Below, piece by piece: positions 28,201 through 37,900 of a DNA stretch of 64,000 nucleotides. A program made the position numbers and the translations under genes. The notes beneath the pieces were generated by a model. It ran no database searches. It saw only the letters and a program-made list of their open reading frames with translations, and was not told the DNA's origin. Position 1 is the stretch's first letter. The number at the start of each line of letters is the position of its first letter. Location: the NCBI GenBank assembly GCA_030141605.1, contig JAQGDQ010000052.1:62001-126000 (forward strand), read 5' to 3'. Origin of the DNA: Tubiluchus corallicola. Taxonomy: Eukaryota > Priapulida > Priapulimorpha > Priapulimorphida > Tubiluchidae.

Positions 28201-31200
28201 TTGAAACTGGAATCCGGCATTCAAAGGCAGGTCCTTCTCAAATGAGACAGGAAGACCAGAATCTAATTCCTTATCAATGTTATGTCTCTAGGATGAATGT
28301 TATGTCATTGAACTGGCAGAGGTATCTTAGCCATATTTGGACATGTTTATGTTTTTCCTATAAGAAGTAAATAGACAGAAACAAGCACACACTCATCAGT
28401 ACAGAATTGAGACCACACATCATTTTATTTTGGTAACTATAAATCATGTCAGATTTCTTATTCTTCAATCTGTTTTTTCAATCTTTAGCAAACACACATA
28501 AAAATTTTTCTGTTTTTTGTTAGGCCTACTAGATCTAATACATGCTCTGTTGGGAAGAATAATAAATTGTGATACATGTTATTGCACAGCATGAGGATTT
28601 GAAAATATTACATGTTTGTTTATTTTGGCAATCCATGGCAAGAGCTTTGTAAAGTAGTATTATGTGTTTTGCAACATGAGCCGCAGGCCTTATGACATTT
28701 TAGCAAAATATTGCATGCTTATTTTCTTTGGTATTTTTTCATAATATCTGGGAATGGAGAAGTCTAATATGGTATCACTATCTTCATTGGAGTGTTGAAT
28801 GTTTTGATTAGCAACTTGCTATTTGTGATTGGTATGTCAGACATCAAACAACACACATGAATAGCACATACATAAACATTTAAATAAAGAAGAGCAGTTC
28901 GTTTCAGAGCTAAATGAAGGAGTCAAAAAGTAGAGTGATGTTGTGTGCATGCTTACTTTTTTTTACTAATTTTTCATAATTTTGAAAAATGGACTGACAT
29001 GGCTTCACTGCTTGTGTTGTAGCAAAAACATTAACACATTTTCATTATAATTTATATATGCAATTGGCATAATAGACATCAAATAACACATTTGTATAGT
29101 AATTACATAAATATTTAAACAAAGAAGACCACAGTTGCTGTTAAAATGATGCCCCCAATGAAATTAGGGGAGACTTAATGTCACTATTATTTTACCTTGT
29201 TTTAGATATGTGATAACACAAGCTAACAGTGTGAATAGGAATAAAGCTCATGACAGCGTGGCTAAAGTTGGCACTGGAGGCACAGGTATAAGTGTCATTT
29301 AAAATAAACTGTACTTGATTTGTCATGTGTGATCTACAGTAGATGCCGCTTAATAAAACTCGTTTAATAGACCCAATCGCTTAATTGACTCAAGACCGAC
29401 TCAGATACGGGCCGCTTCTATTCAAATATACATAAAAACTGTCGACAATTGACTCAAATAACTCCGCGTAATTAACTCCATATTTTTTCTTCACATACTT
29501 GAAACAAGACATTTGTATGTGCCCAAAGAGCCTTTCTTACTCTTATGTCATCTTTACTTCGCTTTTGTGCACTATAATATGTGTAGAAACAATCATGTTA
29601 AGTACCATTTTGTTTGTATGCAGGTACGTTTACCATGCGCTAATATGCTAGCCTAGTGGTTTTGCTTTGAATCTGTTACCTGCTCATCCACTGCAATTAA
29701 CCTCGTTACCCAAGAATTTCTGTAAGCTAAACATTTAATCACTTGTCTAGCAGTTTCCTTTTAAAGGTCTTGTTGCAAATCACACTTTCACGCTTAGTCA
29801 GTTAGCAGTTACTGATGCAGGTACAGTAATTTTTGCAAATAAAAATGTGTGCTTTAGAAAAGTATACTTTTTAATTTATTGCTAATTCAAATAATTAATA
29901 TTTTAAAATATTTTTTTAAATTTTTAACTGCACAAAGGAATTTAGGCATTACTTCGTTTCTAAAATCCATTAAAAAACATTGCAGTGCATATTAAACTGA
30001 TGCCTCATACAGGTATACCAGTAATACTACACCTATCGGTTAATAGGTTCAGTCGGTTAATTGGGTCAAAACACTTCGGTCCCAAAGTGAGTCTATTAAG
30101 CATCGCCTACTGTATTACTTTCGAGCAATTCCTGCGGGCCACTAGTAGTTAGATCAAGGAGCCAAGTACAGTAGGACCTAATAATTGTTTGCATGCGATC
30201 TGTGCACATCGTTACTGCTGCACTACTACACACTAAAAGCTATTTTAGAAGTTATTAACATTTATATTAAAACCATATATTTCTACTTTCACGACAGATA
30301 GTGGTAATTTTATTACAATGCATATTAGTAATGTGTATAGTAGTACAGTTCATATTAATCTGTTTTGACTCGATGTTCTTCTTCAGTCTTCCTGTTTTTT
30401 CTTATCCATGTTTCTGATCTATAAGAACACTACACCTGGTGAAACGATGAAACAGCCATTGATCAAGGCATGTACTACTGAGCCTAAGCAGAAACTAAAA
30501 TCTGGGAATCCCCCCTAAATCAGGTGTAACTACACTTTTTCAGTTTGCTAGCTACATACAGATTGATCTGCCCAGTTGTCTTCTTGGTCATAGTAGGTTG
30601 ATCATTTTGACTTTTTTATTTTATATTTTTTATAATTTATTTATTTATAATTTATTTTGTAAAATAACCAAGTCAAAATGATCTAACAGCCTCGATAATA
30701 TAAATAATTAATAAATAATTATAAATAAATCAGGTGTAACTACACTTTTTCAGCTTGCTAGCTACATACAGATTGATCTGCCCAGTTGTCTTCTTGGTCA
30801 TAGTAGGTTGATCATTTTGACTTTTTTATTTTATATTTTTTATAATTTATTTATTTATAATTTATTTTGTAAAATAACCAAGTCAAAATGATCTAACAGC
30901 CTCGATAATAAAAGCCTAGAGATTGGCTGGTTGGTCTTCCTATCAGCCAATCAGATTGCTTTTCACATTTCTTGCACGTTTGAGCGTTTCAATGGCGGTT
31001 TCCATGATAGTTTGCTGTGTTCTGTGATTACATCGCTTTTTTGGGTTCCAAGTGAGCAACGTGTAATTTCGTCATGTCCGACAGTGACATTGAGTGGCAA
31101 CCGTCTTGTAAGGGTTAATGCCATCCGATCTAGTGGAAAAAATTACCCGCACACTCTTTGCAGTCGTGTCGCGGACTTCAGCTGGATACACTCAATTTAT

Positions 31201-31656
31201 CGCCCGGGCCGCGCTTTCATTAGGTTGACAAATCTCTTTGCGGGCCGCAAAGAACCTTTTGGCGGGCCTCACTTTGCACACCCCTGAGATAGGTGATTAG
31301 ATTATAGTTGAGAACGCGTAATTGAATCTTTTAAATTTTCTATTATTAATAAGTACATTACCAAAACCTTAAAGAATGCTAAAGATTAATGAGTTTTCAA
31401 ACGTTATTTGTAATTTTGCATCCACTTATCATATCTCAATAAAATATGCTTTAGTAGATGAAAGACGAATGGTGAAGACACTAAAAGTCATGTCAAGTGG
31501 TTAAAAATGAGGTTCAAATCTCTTTTGTTGTCTGGAAAATGTGCATGGCATGAAAAATTAAGATATGCTTTTTTTACAGGAATTATGCCATTTCTAAAAA
31601 GTGTAAGGAACTCGACATTAAATCACAAGTTACCATTGGCGGACACACTACTGTAG
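10227..31656 (+). CDS. IDO: Indoleamine 2,3-dioxygenase, 14 exons
   Basis: Cytosolic haem enzyme opening the tryptophan indole ring to N-formylkynurenine. Exons: 10227-10295, 12739-12834, 14019-14138, 14964-15079, 15788-15802, 17333-17435, 22808-22925, 24192-24243, 26181-26244, 27314-27389, 27629-27730, 27845-27941, 29206-29285, 31580-31656. All junctions are GT-AG and in phase; total 1185 nt, 394 aa (human IDO1 403). Family marks: LPDYFQPWMELA (26-37), HLRLARVILCILTQAY (69-84), LPKSLAVPFY (97-106), VFYNEFRPFLAG (219-230; F220 and R225 match human F226 and R231), GGSAAQS (254-260), RSLHIQVVAKY with proximal haem ligand H337, and GTGGT (365-369). The active site looks intact. AATAAA lies at 31992-31997. 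Intron 1 donor (GTAGGT) and intron 2 donor (GTATTA) are weak but alignment supports them. IDO1/IDO2 subtype is not decidable. A GPCR gene lies in intron 6. Confidence 0.95.
11500..11800 (-). pseudogene. Non-LTR retrotransposon RT C-terminal relic
   Basis: Minus-strand translation, with stops and frame changes, gives RRARDDMLECYKF, TRGHSKKLKKPYCRLSVR and NLWNSLSDHVVTALSLN then FKVRLDQYW. This is the order typical of the C-terminal end of reverse transcriptases from CR1/jockey-like LINEs. It lies in IDO intron 1. Confidence 0.65.
11880..12420 (+). pseudogene. LINE endonuclease domain relic
   Basis: Plus-strand translation gives YHNCRSI, FSVLVFTETWLKP, NIILCVVYR and, after a frameshift, YICGDFNLNLLNID. 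These are the ordered motifs of the AP-endonuclease domain of non-LTR retrotransposons (TETWL box and GDFN box). Several stops make it inactive. It points away from the RT relic on the other strand just upstream, so the two are not one simple element. Confidence 0.7.
15788..15802 (+). other. 15-nt microexon of the IDO gene
   Basis: The sequence TCCTTTAGAACTAAG lies between AATGCAG and GTAAGTAG. It joins exon 4 (ending in two bases of a Gly codon) to exon 6 (starting with the last base of an Arg codon) and adds G-P-L-E-L-R. This restores the segment that aligns with the KPLTYEN region of vertebrate IDO. Skipping it would keep the frame but delete five residues. Confidence 0.85.
17523..17594 (+). 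other. tRNA-like relic or SINE head
   Basis: An A-box-like TGTAATGGTTAGCAT is followed by a B-box-like GGCTTGAGTCCC at tRNA spacing. Acceptor-stem pairing is poor. It lies in IDO intron 6. Confidence 0.35.
18026..18512. mobile_element. MITE with CCGTATATACTCGCATAT ends
   Basis: A 487-bp element bounded by TA dinucleotides (18024-18025 and 18513-18514) and by inverted repeats starting CCGTATATACTCGCATAT. The repeats match perfectly for about 19 bases and imperfectly further in. The inner part repeats GGGGGTCGGCTTATATGCG-like motifs. The TA target site suggests the Tc1/mariner/pogo group; no transposase is encoded. It lies in IDO intron 6. Confidence 0.8.
19235..19259. repeat. (AT)n microsatellite
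   Basis: Uninterrupted AT dinucleotide run about 570 bp upstream of the nested GPCR start codon. Confidence 0.85.
19836..20825 (+). CDS. Class A GPCR, intronless, nested in IDO
   Basis: A 329-residue rhodopsin-family receptor with seven membrane segments. Visible landmarks are GNSLVLL in TM1 (N58), SLAVTD in TM2 (D86), ERY ending TM3 (150-152) followed by IAIIYPLQY, W178 in TM4, P212 in TM5, CWLP in TM6 (266-269) and NPFIY in TM7 (301-305), then a short tail. The N terminus has NDT, NNT and NVS glycosylation sequons and no signal peptide. Position 3.32 is Tyr (Y133), not the Asp of amine receptors. Both Cys of the usual TM3-ECL2 disulfide are missing, since 3.25 is Phe and ECL2 is very short and Cys-free. 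This pattern is known in melanocortin-type receptors, but the ligand cannot be inferred. The gene is one exon on the same strand as IDO, inside its intron 6. The lack of introns fits a retrocopy or an intronless GPCR subfamily. The start is the first ATG of the frame. Confidence 0.93.
   Translation: MDDETFMDRNDTEKTDIVTLFNNTNVSDVTQSSRQIDGINYFQITLLVIIFVIATPGNSLVLLAVYRTRQLRTKTNSLIASLAVTDVIVGVASFFHAVQCGIYSAGLQCSLSSVYHLSDAPYSIFFYLIEPLYIFSVNASIYHIIGIAIERYIAIIYPLQYNTCVTEKSIKYAIFTMWAMSLLYSLLSIMLFNLFDSIIAVVVDIVCCYLIPLVMTIVIYIKIWNVAQKQMRRIHDNEFRTTGLISRRKIRATVMMAVVTCAFMCCWLPYYVDSFNIIIYRGAWHIKLIYASIGTFNSCLNPFIYTIYSSQFRKAFTQILARQDASSVS
25850..25950. repeat. GC-rich short repeat fragment
   Basis: The segment around GGGGCTCTGCCCCGGATCC stands out from AT-rich intron DNA and contains a small palindrome. 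I take it as part of a dispersed repeat in IDO intron 8; no second copy is seen. Confidence 0.25.
26673..27021. mobile_element. Non-autonomous hAT-like element
   Basis: A 349-bp element with inverted ends TAGGGATGAGCAT and ATGCTCACCCCTA, flanked by near-perfect 8-bp direct repeats GTACATAC (26665-26672) and GTACATGC (27022-27029). Eight-base target duplication and TAGGG(A/G)TG ends fit the hAT superfamily. The interior repeats GAATTCGAA-type motifs and codes for nothing. It lies in IDO intron 9. Confidence 0.8.
28707..29140. repeat. Internal tandem duplication in IDO intron 12
   Basis: Two diverged copies of about 200 bp (28707-28915 and 28950-29140) share CATGCTTA at the start, GGCATAATAGACATCAAA-like cores and TAAACATTTAAATAAAGAAG-like ends. 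A related sequence also occurs in the broken IDO copy near 46 kb. Confidence 0.6.
29337..30112. mobile_element. pogo/Tigger-like element, deleted copy
   Basis: A 776-bp element bounded by TA (29335-29336 and 30113-30114) with inverted ends CAGTAGATGCCGCTTAATA and the complement of TATTAAGCATCGCCTACTG. Right-end sub-repeats include CGGTCCCAAAGTGAGTCT. The CAGTAG ends and TA target fit pogo/Tigger elements. Compared with the 50.3-kb copy it lacks the middle portion carrying the transposase relic. It lies in IDO intron 13. Confidence 0.8.
30517..30911. repeat. 210-bp near-identical tandem duplication
   Basis: The unit starting AAATCAGGTGTAACTACAC occurs at 30517 and again at 30727 with only one or two base differences over about 185 bp. 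Each unit contains an inverted repeat GATCATTTTGACTT against AAGTCAAAATGATC around an AT-rich loop. The high identity implies a recent event or gene conversion. Confidence 0.85.
30915..31287. mobile_element. hAT-like terminal fragment, relic
   Basis: GC-rich sequence ending GCGGGCCGCAAAG, then TTTGCACACCCCTG at 31286. The GGGCCGCA...CACCCCTG ending resembles the end of many hAT elements (inverted CAGGGGTG). No matching left end or clear target duplication is found, so only one end remains. Confidence 0.4.
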
Positions 31657-31991
31657 CATTGTGTACTTGAAACTTGAAAAGTTGTTAGTCTTGAATTATA
31701 ATTTGAAATTCTTCCAAAGACAATTCATGACACGTAATCTTTTTCAGTGCTATTTTTGCAGAGTACTTATAGCTTGGTCAGTGGTACAACTATACTTAAA
31801 TGTACCCCAATTAGATTATGAAATTGGCTTTAACTGCGGCAGAAGTGTGAAGCCTACCCTCTTCAGTAACCTGAACATGGGGGGGGGGGTCGTGGGAAAA
31901 CTCCTGCAATGGTGGTGCATTTCCTTGGCGATATTTTTGAAAGAACTACATGCACTTTTACGAGATTTTTTAACATGTTAAAGACTAGTTT

Positions 31992-31997
31992 AATAAA
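31992..31997 (+). promoter_or_regulatory. Probable polyadenylation signal of IDO
   Basis: First canonical AATAAA after the IDO stop, about 335 nt downstream. Confidence 0.5.
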
Positions 31998-31999
31998 CC

Positions 32000-34954
32000 T
32001 TCATGTATAAATTTATAGAAATTGTTAGGTACGTGATTTCCTTGTGCTAAAGTAAGAAATGCAATAAAACTTCAAGTATGTGCTTTGACTATAATGACTC
32101 TGTTAAAAACAGTTGTAAAACTTTCCATCCAGTAATGTGAAAGCTGTTACCTAAATCATCGTCTTCTTTGTTTTCTTCACAGCGAATTGCCATTATCTAA
32201 CTTGGTTTCTTTTCTTTTTTACCATAGCCAAATCACCAAAGGCTTTTGTGATCTGTGAGCTTAGTTGTAATTAAAAACTTTACTTAAAGAGGAATTGAGA
32301 GACAACACTGTTTGCTCTAATTTTCGCATTTTGGTTCCTATCTTGGCTCGTTAAAGAATCCCAGGTTTTAAAAACACTTGGTGCACATGTACCCCATAAT
32401 ACCTAAATTCCTGTGGAAAAAAATTCGAACTAAACTCAAAGCCCTAGGAGGAGTTGAGTAATAATTGAAAAACTGACCGATGTCCAGCGTCCTTGACCCT
32501 TTTACATGAGGTCATTGGTCGCCATACCACTGCCTATACTCCACCTTCAGGTGTCTACCAACCAAGTTTGGTGACGCTAGGTACCACCATTTTGGACTTA
32601 TTCACTGTTGTAGCATTGTTGCGGAGAAACAATATAATAATAATGATGATAATAAAAATAATAATAATAATGATAAATAAATGGTTGATTTTCAATAAGA
32701 TTCTATACAGAATCTTAATAATAATAAACGGTTGATTTCCAGTAAGATACCGCTATATGCAAAATTTTAATTATCCTTAGACAATTAATTTACTTTTAGC
32801 TCATGTACGTTATTCTACAGAAAAGTCAGACGGATGTAAGACAGACAGCAACCACTTGAAAGATTTGTGCATCCCCATCTACTGTTTTGAATAATTTCTT
32901 CTGAATTAGAACAATCAGAAAAGCAGAGAGTGACTGCTGTATAAAACTCAAATGCATATTTATGTTTAATATCTACCAGACAATCACAAAATAATATCAT
33001 TAATCTTCTGAAAGAGTTGCTTAGTATAGGTGGCTTTTATTAGCCAAGTTTTTGACGAGCTGGTTTCTATTGCTGGAAATATATTGCTTCAAGTTGCAAG
33101 AAACTGCAGCATTCTGGTTTTGGCCAAAAAGTGCCCTCCTTGTTCTGCAGGGTCTTGCTTTATAGTAGTTATGCCATTGAACTTGATATAAGTTACTTCA
33201 GGTTTATTAAATAAAGCAGTTCAAATTTTTAAAAAATTCTAAAGTTAGTTGCCTAGTTAAGAGTTATAGTTAATAATGTACCTTTCTGTTGGATGAAAAA
33301 TAATTTTGTGAAAAAGGGCGGTATAACAATCTTTGACTTTTAGAAAAAAACTTTTATTTGTCATAGTGGAAATGAAAATATAGCATAAATCTAGTTAAAA
33401 AGTGAGTTCTTCTTAGTCAGCAAAGTTATTGATAATAAATGAATTTCAATTTTGTATTCTACCAGTTTTTCTAAGTCAAGACAGTTTTACCTGTTGTTAT
33501 TCTGAGTCCTGCTTCGCACAATGTATTTTATTTAGAATATTTTTCTTTTTTGTTGCTATTATGCAGTAATGATTGTTAGACATAGTTAAGTTTTATTTAC
33601 AAAGTGCAAATTTATTCTGATTTAAATGGACCTGATTGTACTTTACTAATTTTTTAAGTGCTCAATAATTATTTTATGCTCAAAGTGTCATTGTATGCAT
33701 ATAAAATATGAAATTTAAGGTAGTTTATAATAAATGATAGCTATAAATAACAAGTGTTGAGTGTTTTAATGTGTGATTAGAAAAAAATCACAGGCACACA
33801 TTGGTAAAGTCACAAATACACAAAAAGTGAACTCTTGACATTTTCCCTGTCATATTTTGACGATCTAGAAGGTTTATCTTATGAATATAAGCACTTTTTT
33901 GATTTTGTGTTAGTTAGAATAGACTGTGACACAGTAGATTTCATTGTAGTAGAATAGTAAATTTCCGAGCAGTGGAGAGCAGTGAAAACAGAGTATATTG
34001 TTGTAGTAGGATAAAATTAAGAGAGTGCGGAGAAGATTGGTTAAAGTGCAGGTGTTGTAATTAAGGGTTAATAATTAGCATTGTACATTGCTGTTATTGT
34101 ATTAATGTAGTTATTATCTATGATAAGCAAGTAGACACCTTCAGTATTGTGTAATCAACTTGCATCTTGCCAACGTCTGCTGTATCATGTCACGAGTTAG
34201 TAAGTAGTGTGAACAATAGGGTGTCAAACAATAGATGTGTACCAGGTTTCTTGCAGGCCTGTCCTTAGGCACTCTGTGCACATGTTATATATGTTAGGAA
34301 ATTTCCTAAATCTGTGTTATTTGTAAGATATACTACGAGCTGACAACATCTGTTGCTTATAAAACAGCTGATTTATTATTGTGATTGGTTTTCTGCACTT
34401 AATATGGTAGAATGGAAGACCATGTGTGGTCTATCTGGATGGTGATGTTGCTGTGGTAGCTGTTTTGGTGAAGTTGTTAATGAAGCTATTGGAATACAGC
34501 CTTCTTGTGTTACTACATGATATCTAGTGTACTTCAATATCTAGTTTGCATAATGTACTTATTAGAGTCAAGCGCATTTCTGTTCATGTTAATTCTATAT
34601 TGTGAATTAATACATTTGATTTTTTATTATTAAGCCATGATCCCGTAGTACTGTTTGAGTTGTTCTGGTTATTTGATTATGTTACGTTATAACTTGTGAT
34701 GCTAGCATGTAATAGCACAAAAGTGGATTGGAATAAAGGACTTAACTAAATTAGGTAAATTGAACGTTTTCATGTGTGTTTTTTGCTGTTCTTTGTACGA
34801 GTGTTAACTGCCTTGTGAATTTTTTGCTATCTGTCACCTGTTCTGTACATGGCCTGAGTTTTAATTGACAGTATGCAAACAGAGGCTGATGTCTGTGTCA
34901 CACATAAGCAGTGGCATTAGGTTTTATTTTGGAATTTGCCATTGACCTAGCAAC
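32000..34954. other. Intergenic between IDO and esterase A
   Basis: No gene seen. It contains ATA/AAT-rich simple sequence at about 32625-32735 and one probable dispersed repeat at 32470-32625. The last 150 bases resemble the region upstream of esterase B and probably hold a shared promoter and 5' UTR. Confidence 0.5.
32470..32625. repeat. Probable dispersed repeat
   Basis: The run with TCCTTGACCCTTTTACATGA and AAGTTTGGTGACGCTAGGT resembles, from memory, an interspersed repeat common in marine invertebrate genomes. Only one copy is present here, so this is a weak call. Confidence 0.3.
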
Positions 34955-37900
34955 ATGGTGTCTTATGAGTATGTGTTTTTCTGCATGGCCGGAGTACTCT
35001 TACAGTTAGTGTTACCAATAGTATCTCAGTTAGGTGAGTGAAACAATATATTTGTGTTTTTATTCCAGCTAGATTATCTTGTCAATTGCATTTTTTGAGC
35101 TCAGTGTCATTTCTATTAATGATTTAGTTGACTGTTTTTAAGTGCAGTGAATCTAGCCAGTGTGGCTTATAGCAAATTAACACATAGACATGAAAGAGCG
35201 TTAGGTATTAATTTTTTAAATTACATCGTTACTTGTAAATATGTAAGGTTTATTCTTTGAACTAATCAGTATTGTGAAAAAAAAATGATGATCTTTATTT
35301 GTGATGTTACTAAGTATTGCAATTACTGTTATCATCAAGAAATTTTATTGAATTGTGACTTTTCGGTAGCTAAAGTATTCTTAGTATTTTACATTTTTAG
35401 TGTTATATTTTGGTTTTTAACACCTTAGTTAGGTACTGAAGCCGCTTTACGAAAGTAAAAAAAGGAAATTATCACTGATTTTTGACTTTCTGTCTGTACC
35501 AAAAAGATTATAAGCTTATTTGAAATTCATCATTTAGAGCTTCTTATCACTTTACTATTTACACACGGTTCTTTTTCCGAACTTTTTCACCAAATCTGTC
35601 AGAGGTGTGACATTGTTCTTGATATGAAAAAATAATTTGTCCTGTTGACTAAATAAGGTGTTTGCTAAATTCAGAATCTTAAAATTAGTGATTAAACGTA
35701 TGTTCTAAGTTCTTTATATCTATTCCATCCTCGTTAGGCTCTCTTCTTTTTACTATAAATTGAACCACAAAGTCCATTATGACTTTCTTTGCAGAAGTAA
35801 AAATTTCCTTGTGTTGTCGTTGTTAGACTTACAATGCTTGCCATACCACTACCAAATCGTTTGCATGAAATAGCCTCATAGACTAGTTTGTATGTGTGTA
35901 AAACCTATCTCTTACAGAAGCTTTTCTCCTTGTATTATTTGATACATGTTTTTATAGAGGGCTATGGAGCAGATAGGAACCTGGTTTCTGTGTCCGGAAT
36001 ATCGTCTGGTGGTTGCATGGCAACTCAGCTTCATGTAGCCTTCTCGAGTACATTTATGGGCGTCGGCATCATTGCTGGTGCCCCTTATTACTGCGCTCAG
36101 AGTAACACCATCACTGCTACAACAGCGTGCATGACAACCCCTTCTCTTATATCAGGTATTTTTGTAGGTTATTTGCTTATTTATAACAGTTTCTTATGCT
36201 ATGCATGTGCATACAATTTTCAGGGATGGTGTTTGATCTACAAATTCAAAAACAGCTAGTAGTGTTATTTCTGTTAAATGGTATTCATTCGGAACTAGCT
36301 TAATAGAATGCTGCGTCCAAAAAAGATAGAGCCTGGGTAAAGAAAGAAAAAAGAAGAGCATTTGCTTGCATGTGATACTTGTTGCCTGAATGATATTTTT
36401 ACGCAATTCACAACCATTAGAGTTTGGCTAAATTTTGTTTTAAATTGAAAATACTTGTAAAGCTGAACTAAACCTTAAAAAAAGTTGTTGGTTGAATGAT
36501 GTGATGTTGATAGTTTAAAATGATTGCTTTTCATTGGTATTATGTCACTTTTTCATTATTTTTGTTTAGTCGCATTATTATGGTCTGAAACAACCTTGGC
36601 ACAAAACATTGGTGTCATAGATCATACATCAAACATGGCTGATGACAGGGTGTGGTTGTTTAGTGGAGCTACAGACAGTGTTGTCAATCCAGGTAAATAA
36701 TAAAACAGAACTGCCTTCTTGGTGTCATGCTGTAAACATTCTGTTTCTCTCCTAATGCTTCTGTTATCCTGTGTTTGTTTATCCCTGAATCTGATTATGT
36801 AAATTTAAGCACACGTGTTGTGGCCAGGGCCGGAAAATTTTCATGGACTAGTAAGTGCTTCATTTGACAGAGGGACGTAAAGTTGTACATACAATATGTT
36901 TTCTCAAAATTTTAATAGAAAAAAGTTAGGAACGTCTTCTCTTTATTGTTCCTATTAGCAAAAATGACAAAACTGTCCCACAATTACTCATCAAAGTTAC
37001 GATGTAATTATTACTAAAAATAATGTCTTGGTGTAAGATTTGTATTTTGAAACTTTGCAGCGGCCAAACGCCCACCAACCAGGTCTAATTGTATTTGCAC
37101 ATGTAGTAGTTATTATTGTGGCCATCTCGTTCTAAAAATAGGCCTGCTTCTATAAAGCAGCACAGCTAGCCTTCCAAATCCTACCAATCTGCAGTAGTAA
37201 AATTTTATTACATGATATTTTATACTTAAAAGTGTGATCTTGCTGACTCATTGATTTTTGGTTGGCTTCTAATTATACTATTATAGTTACCATAACTATA
37301 ATTGGTCTAGCCACCTGTGTTACCAACCGGTACAAGTTTTATACTAATATCTTAGATAGAGAGTTCACGGGATAATTGCTTTATAGCACTCAAAAATACT
37401 TTCTTGAGTAGTTAAGCAATGTCAAATGCTAGAAGTGCCCATGTGGGTGAGATATTTTGCAGAATGATCGTTTTCAAGTTGTGTTTTAGCAGTGTGATAT
37501 AAACACTGAGCTAAAGAAAGTCTAACGCTTCTTTCTTAGTATAGTTCTAAGATAGTTCTAAGAAATTTTAACAATAATGTCTAGCGTAAGGTAAAATTGT
37601 CTTGCTTCAGCATCACAGTTTTATATCTGCATGTGTGCTTGATGTGCATATAGACTACTAATTAATACTATGGATGAGTGTGTTACAGTGACTGAAAAAT
37701 GTGTGAAGATAGCAACAATATTGCCAATGAAGATACATGTAAAAACTAACATTTTAGACATCCAAATTTTCATGTGTGGCTCTGTGGTCTTCTCTGTTTT
37801 TGTAATTGTTTCCGGGTTAGGTACATCACCGGGATGCCAACTTTTAATCCTTGGGACATTTATAAGACTTTCTGTCTTTAGTTCTAGCACTGCGTTTGGT

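Noticed and set aside
31879-31889. Run of eleven G residues
   Set aside because: Simple sequence after the IDO stop; not long enough to claim a structure.
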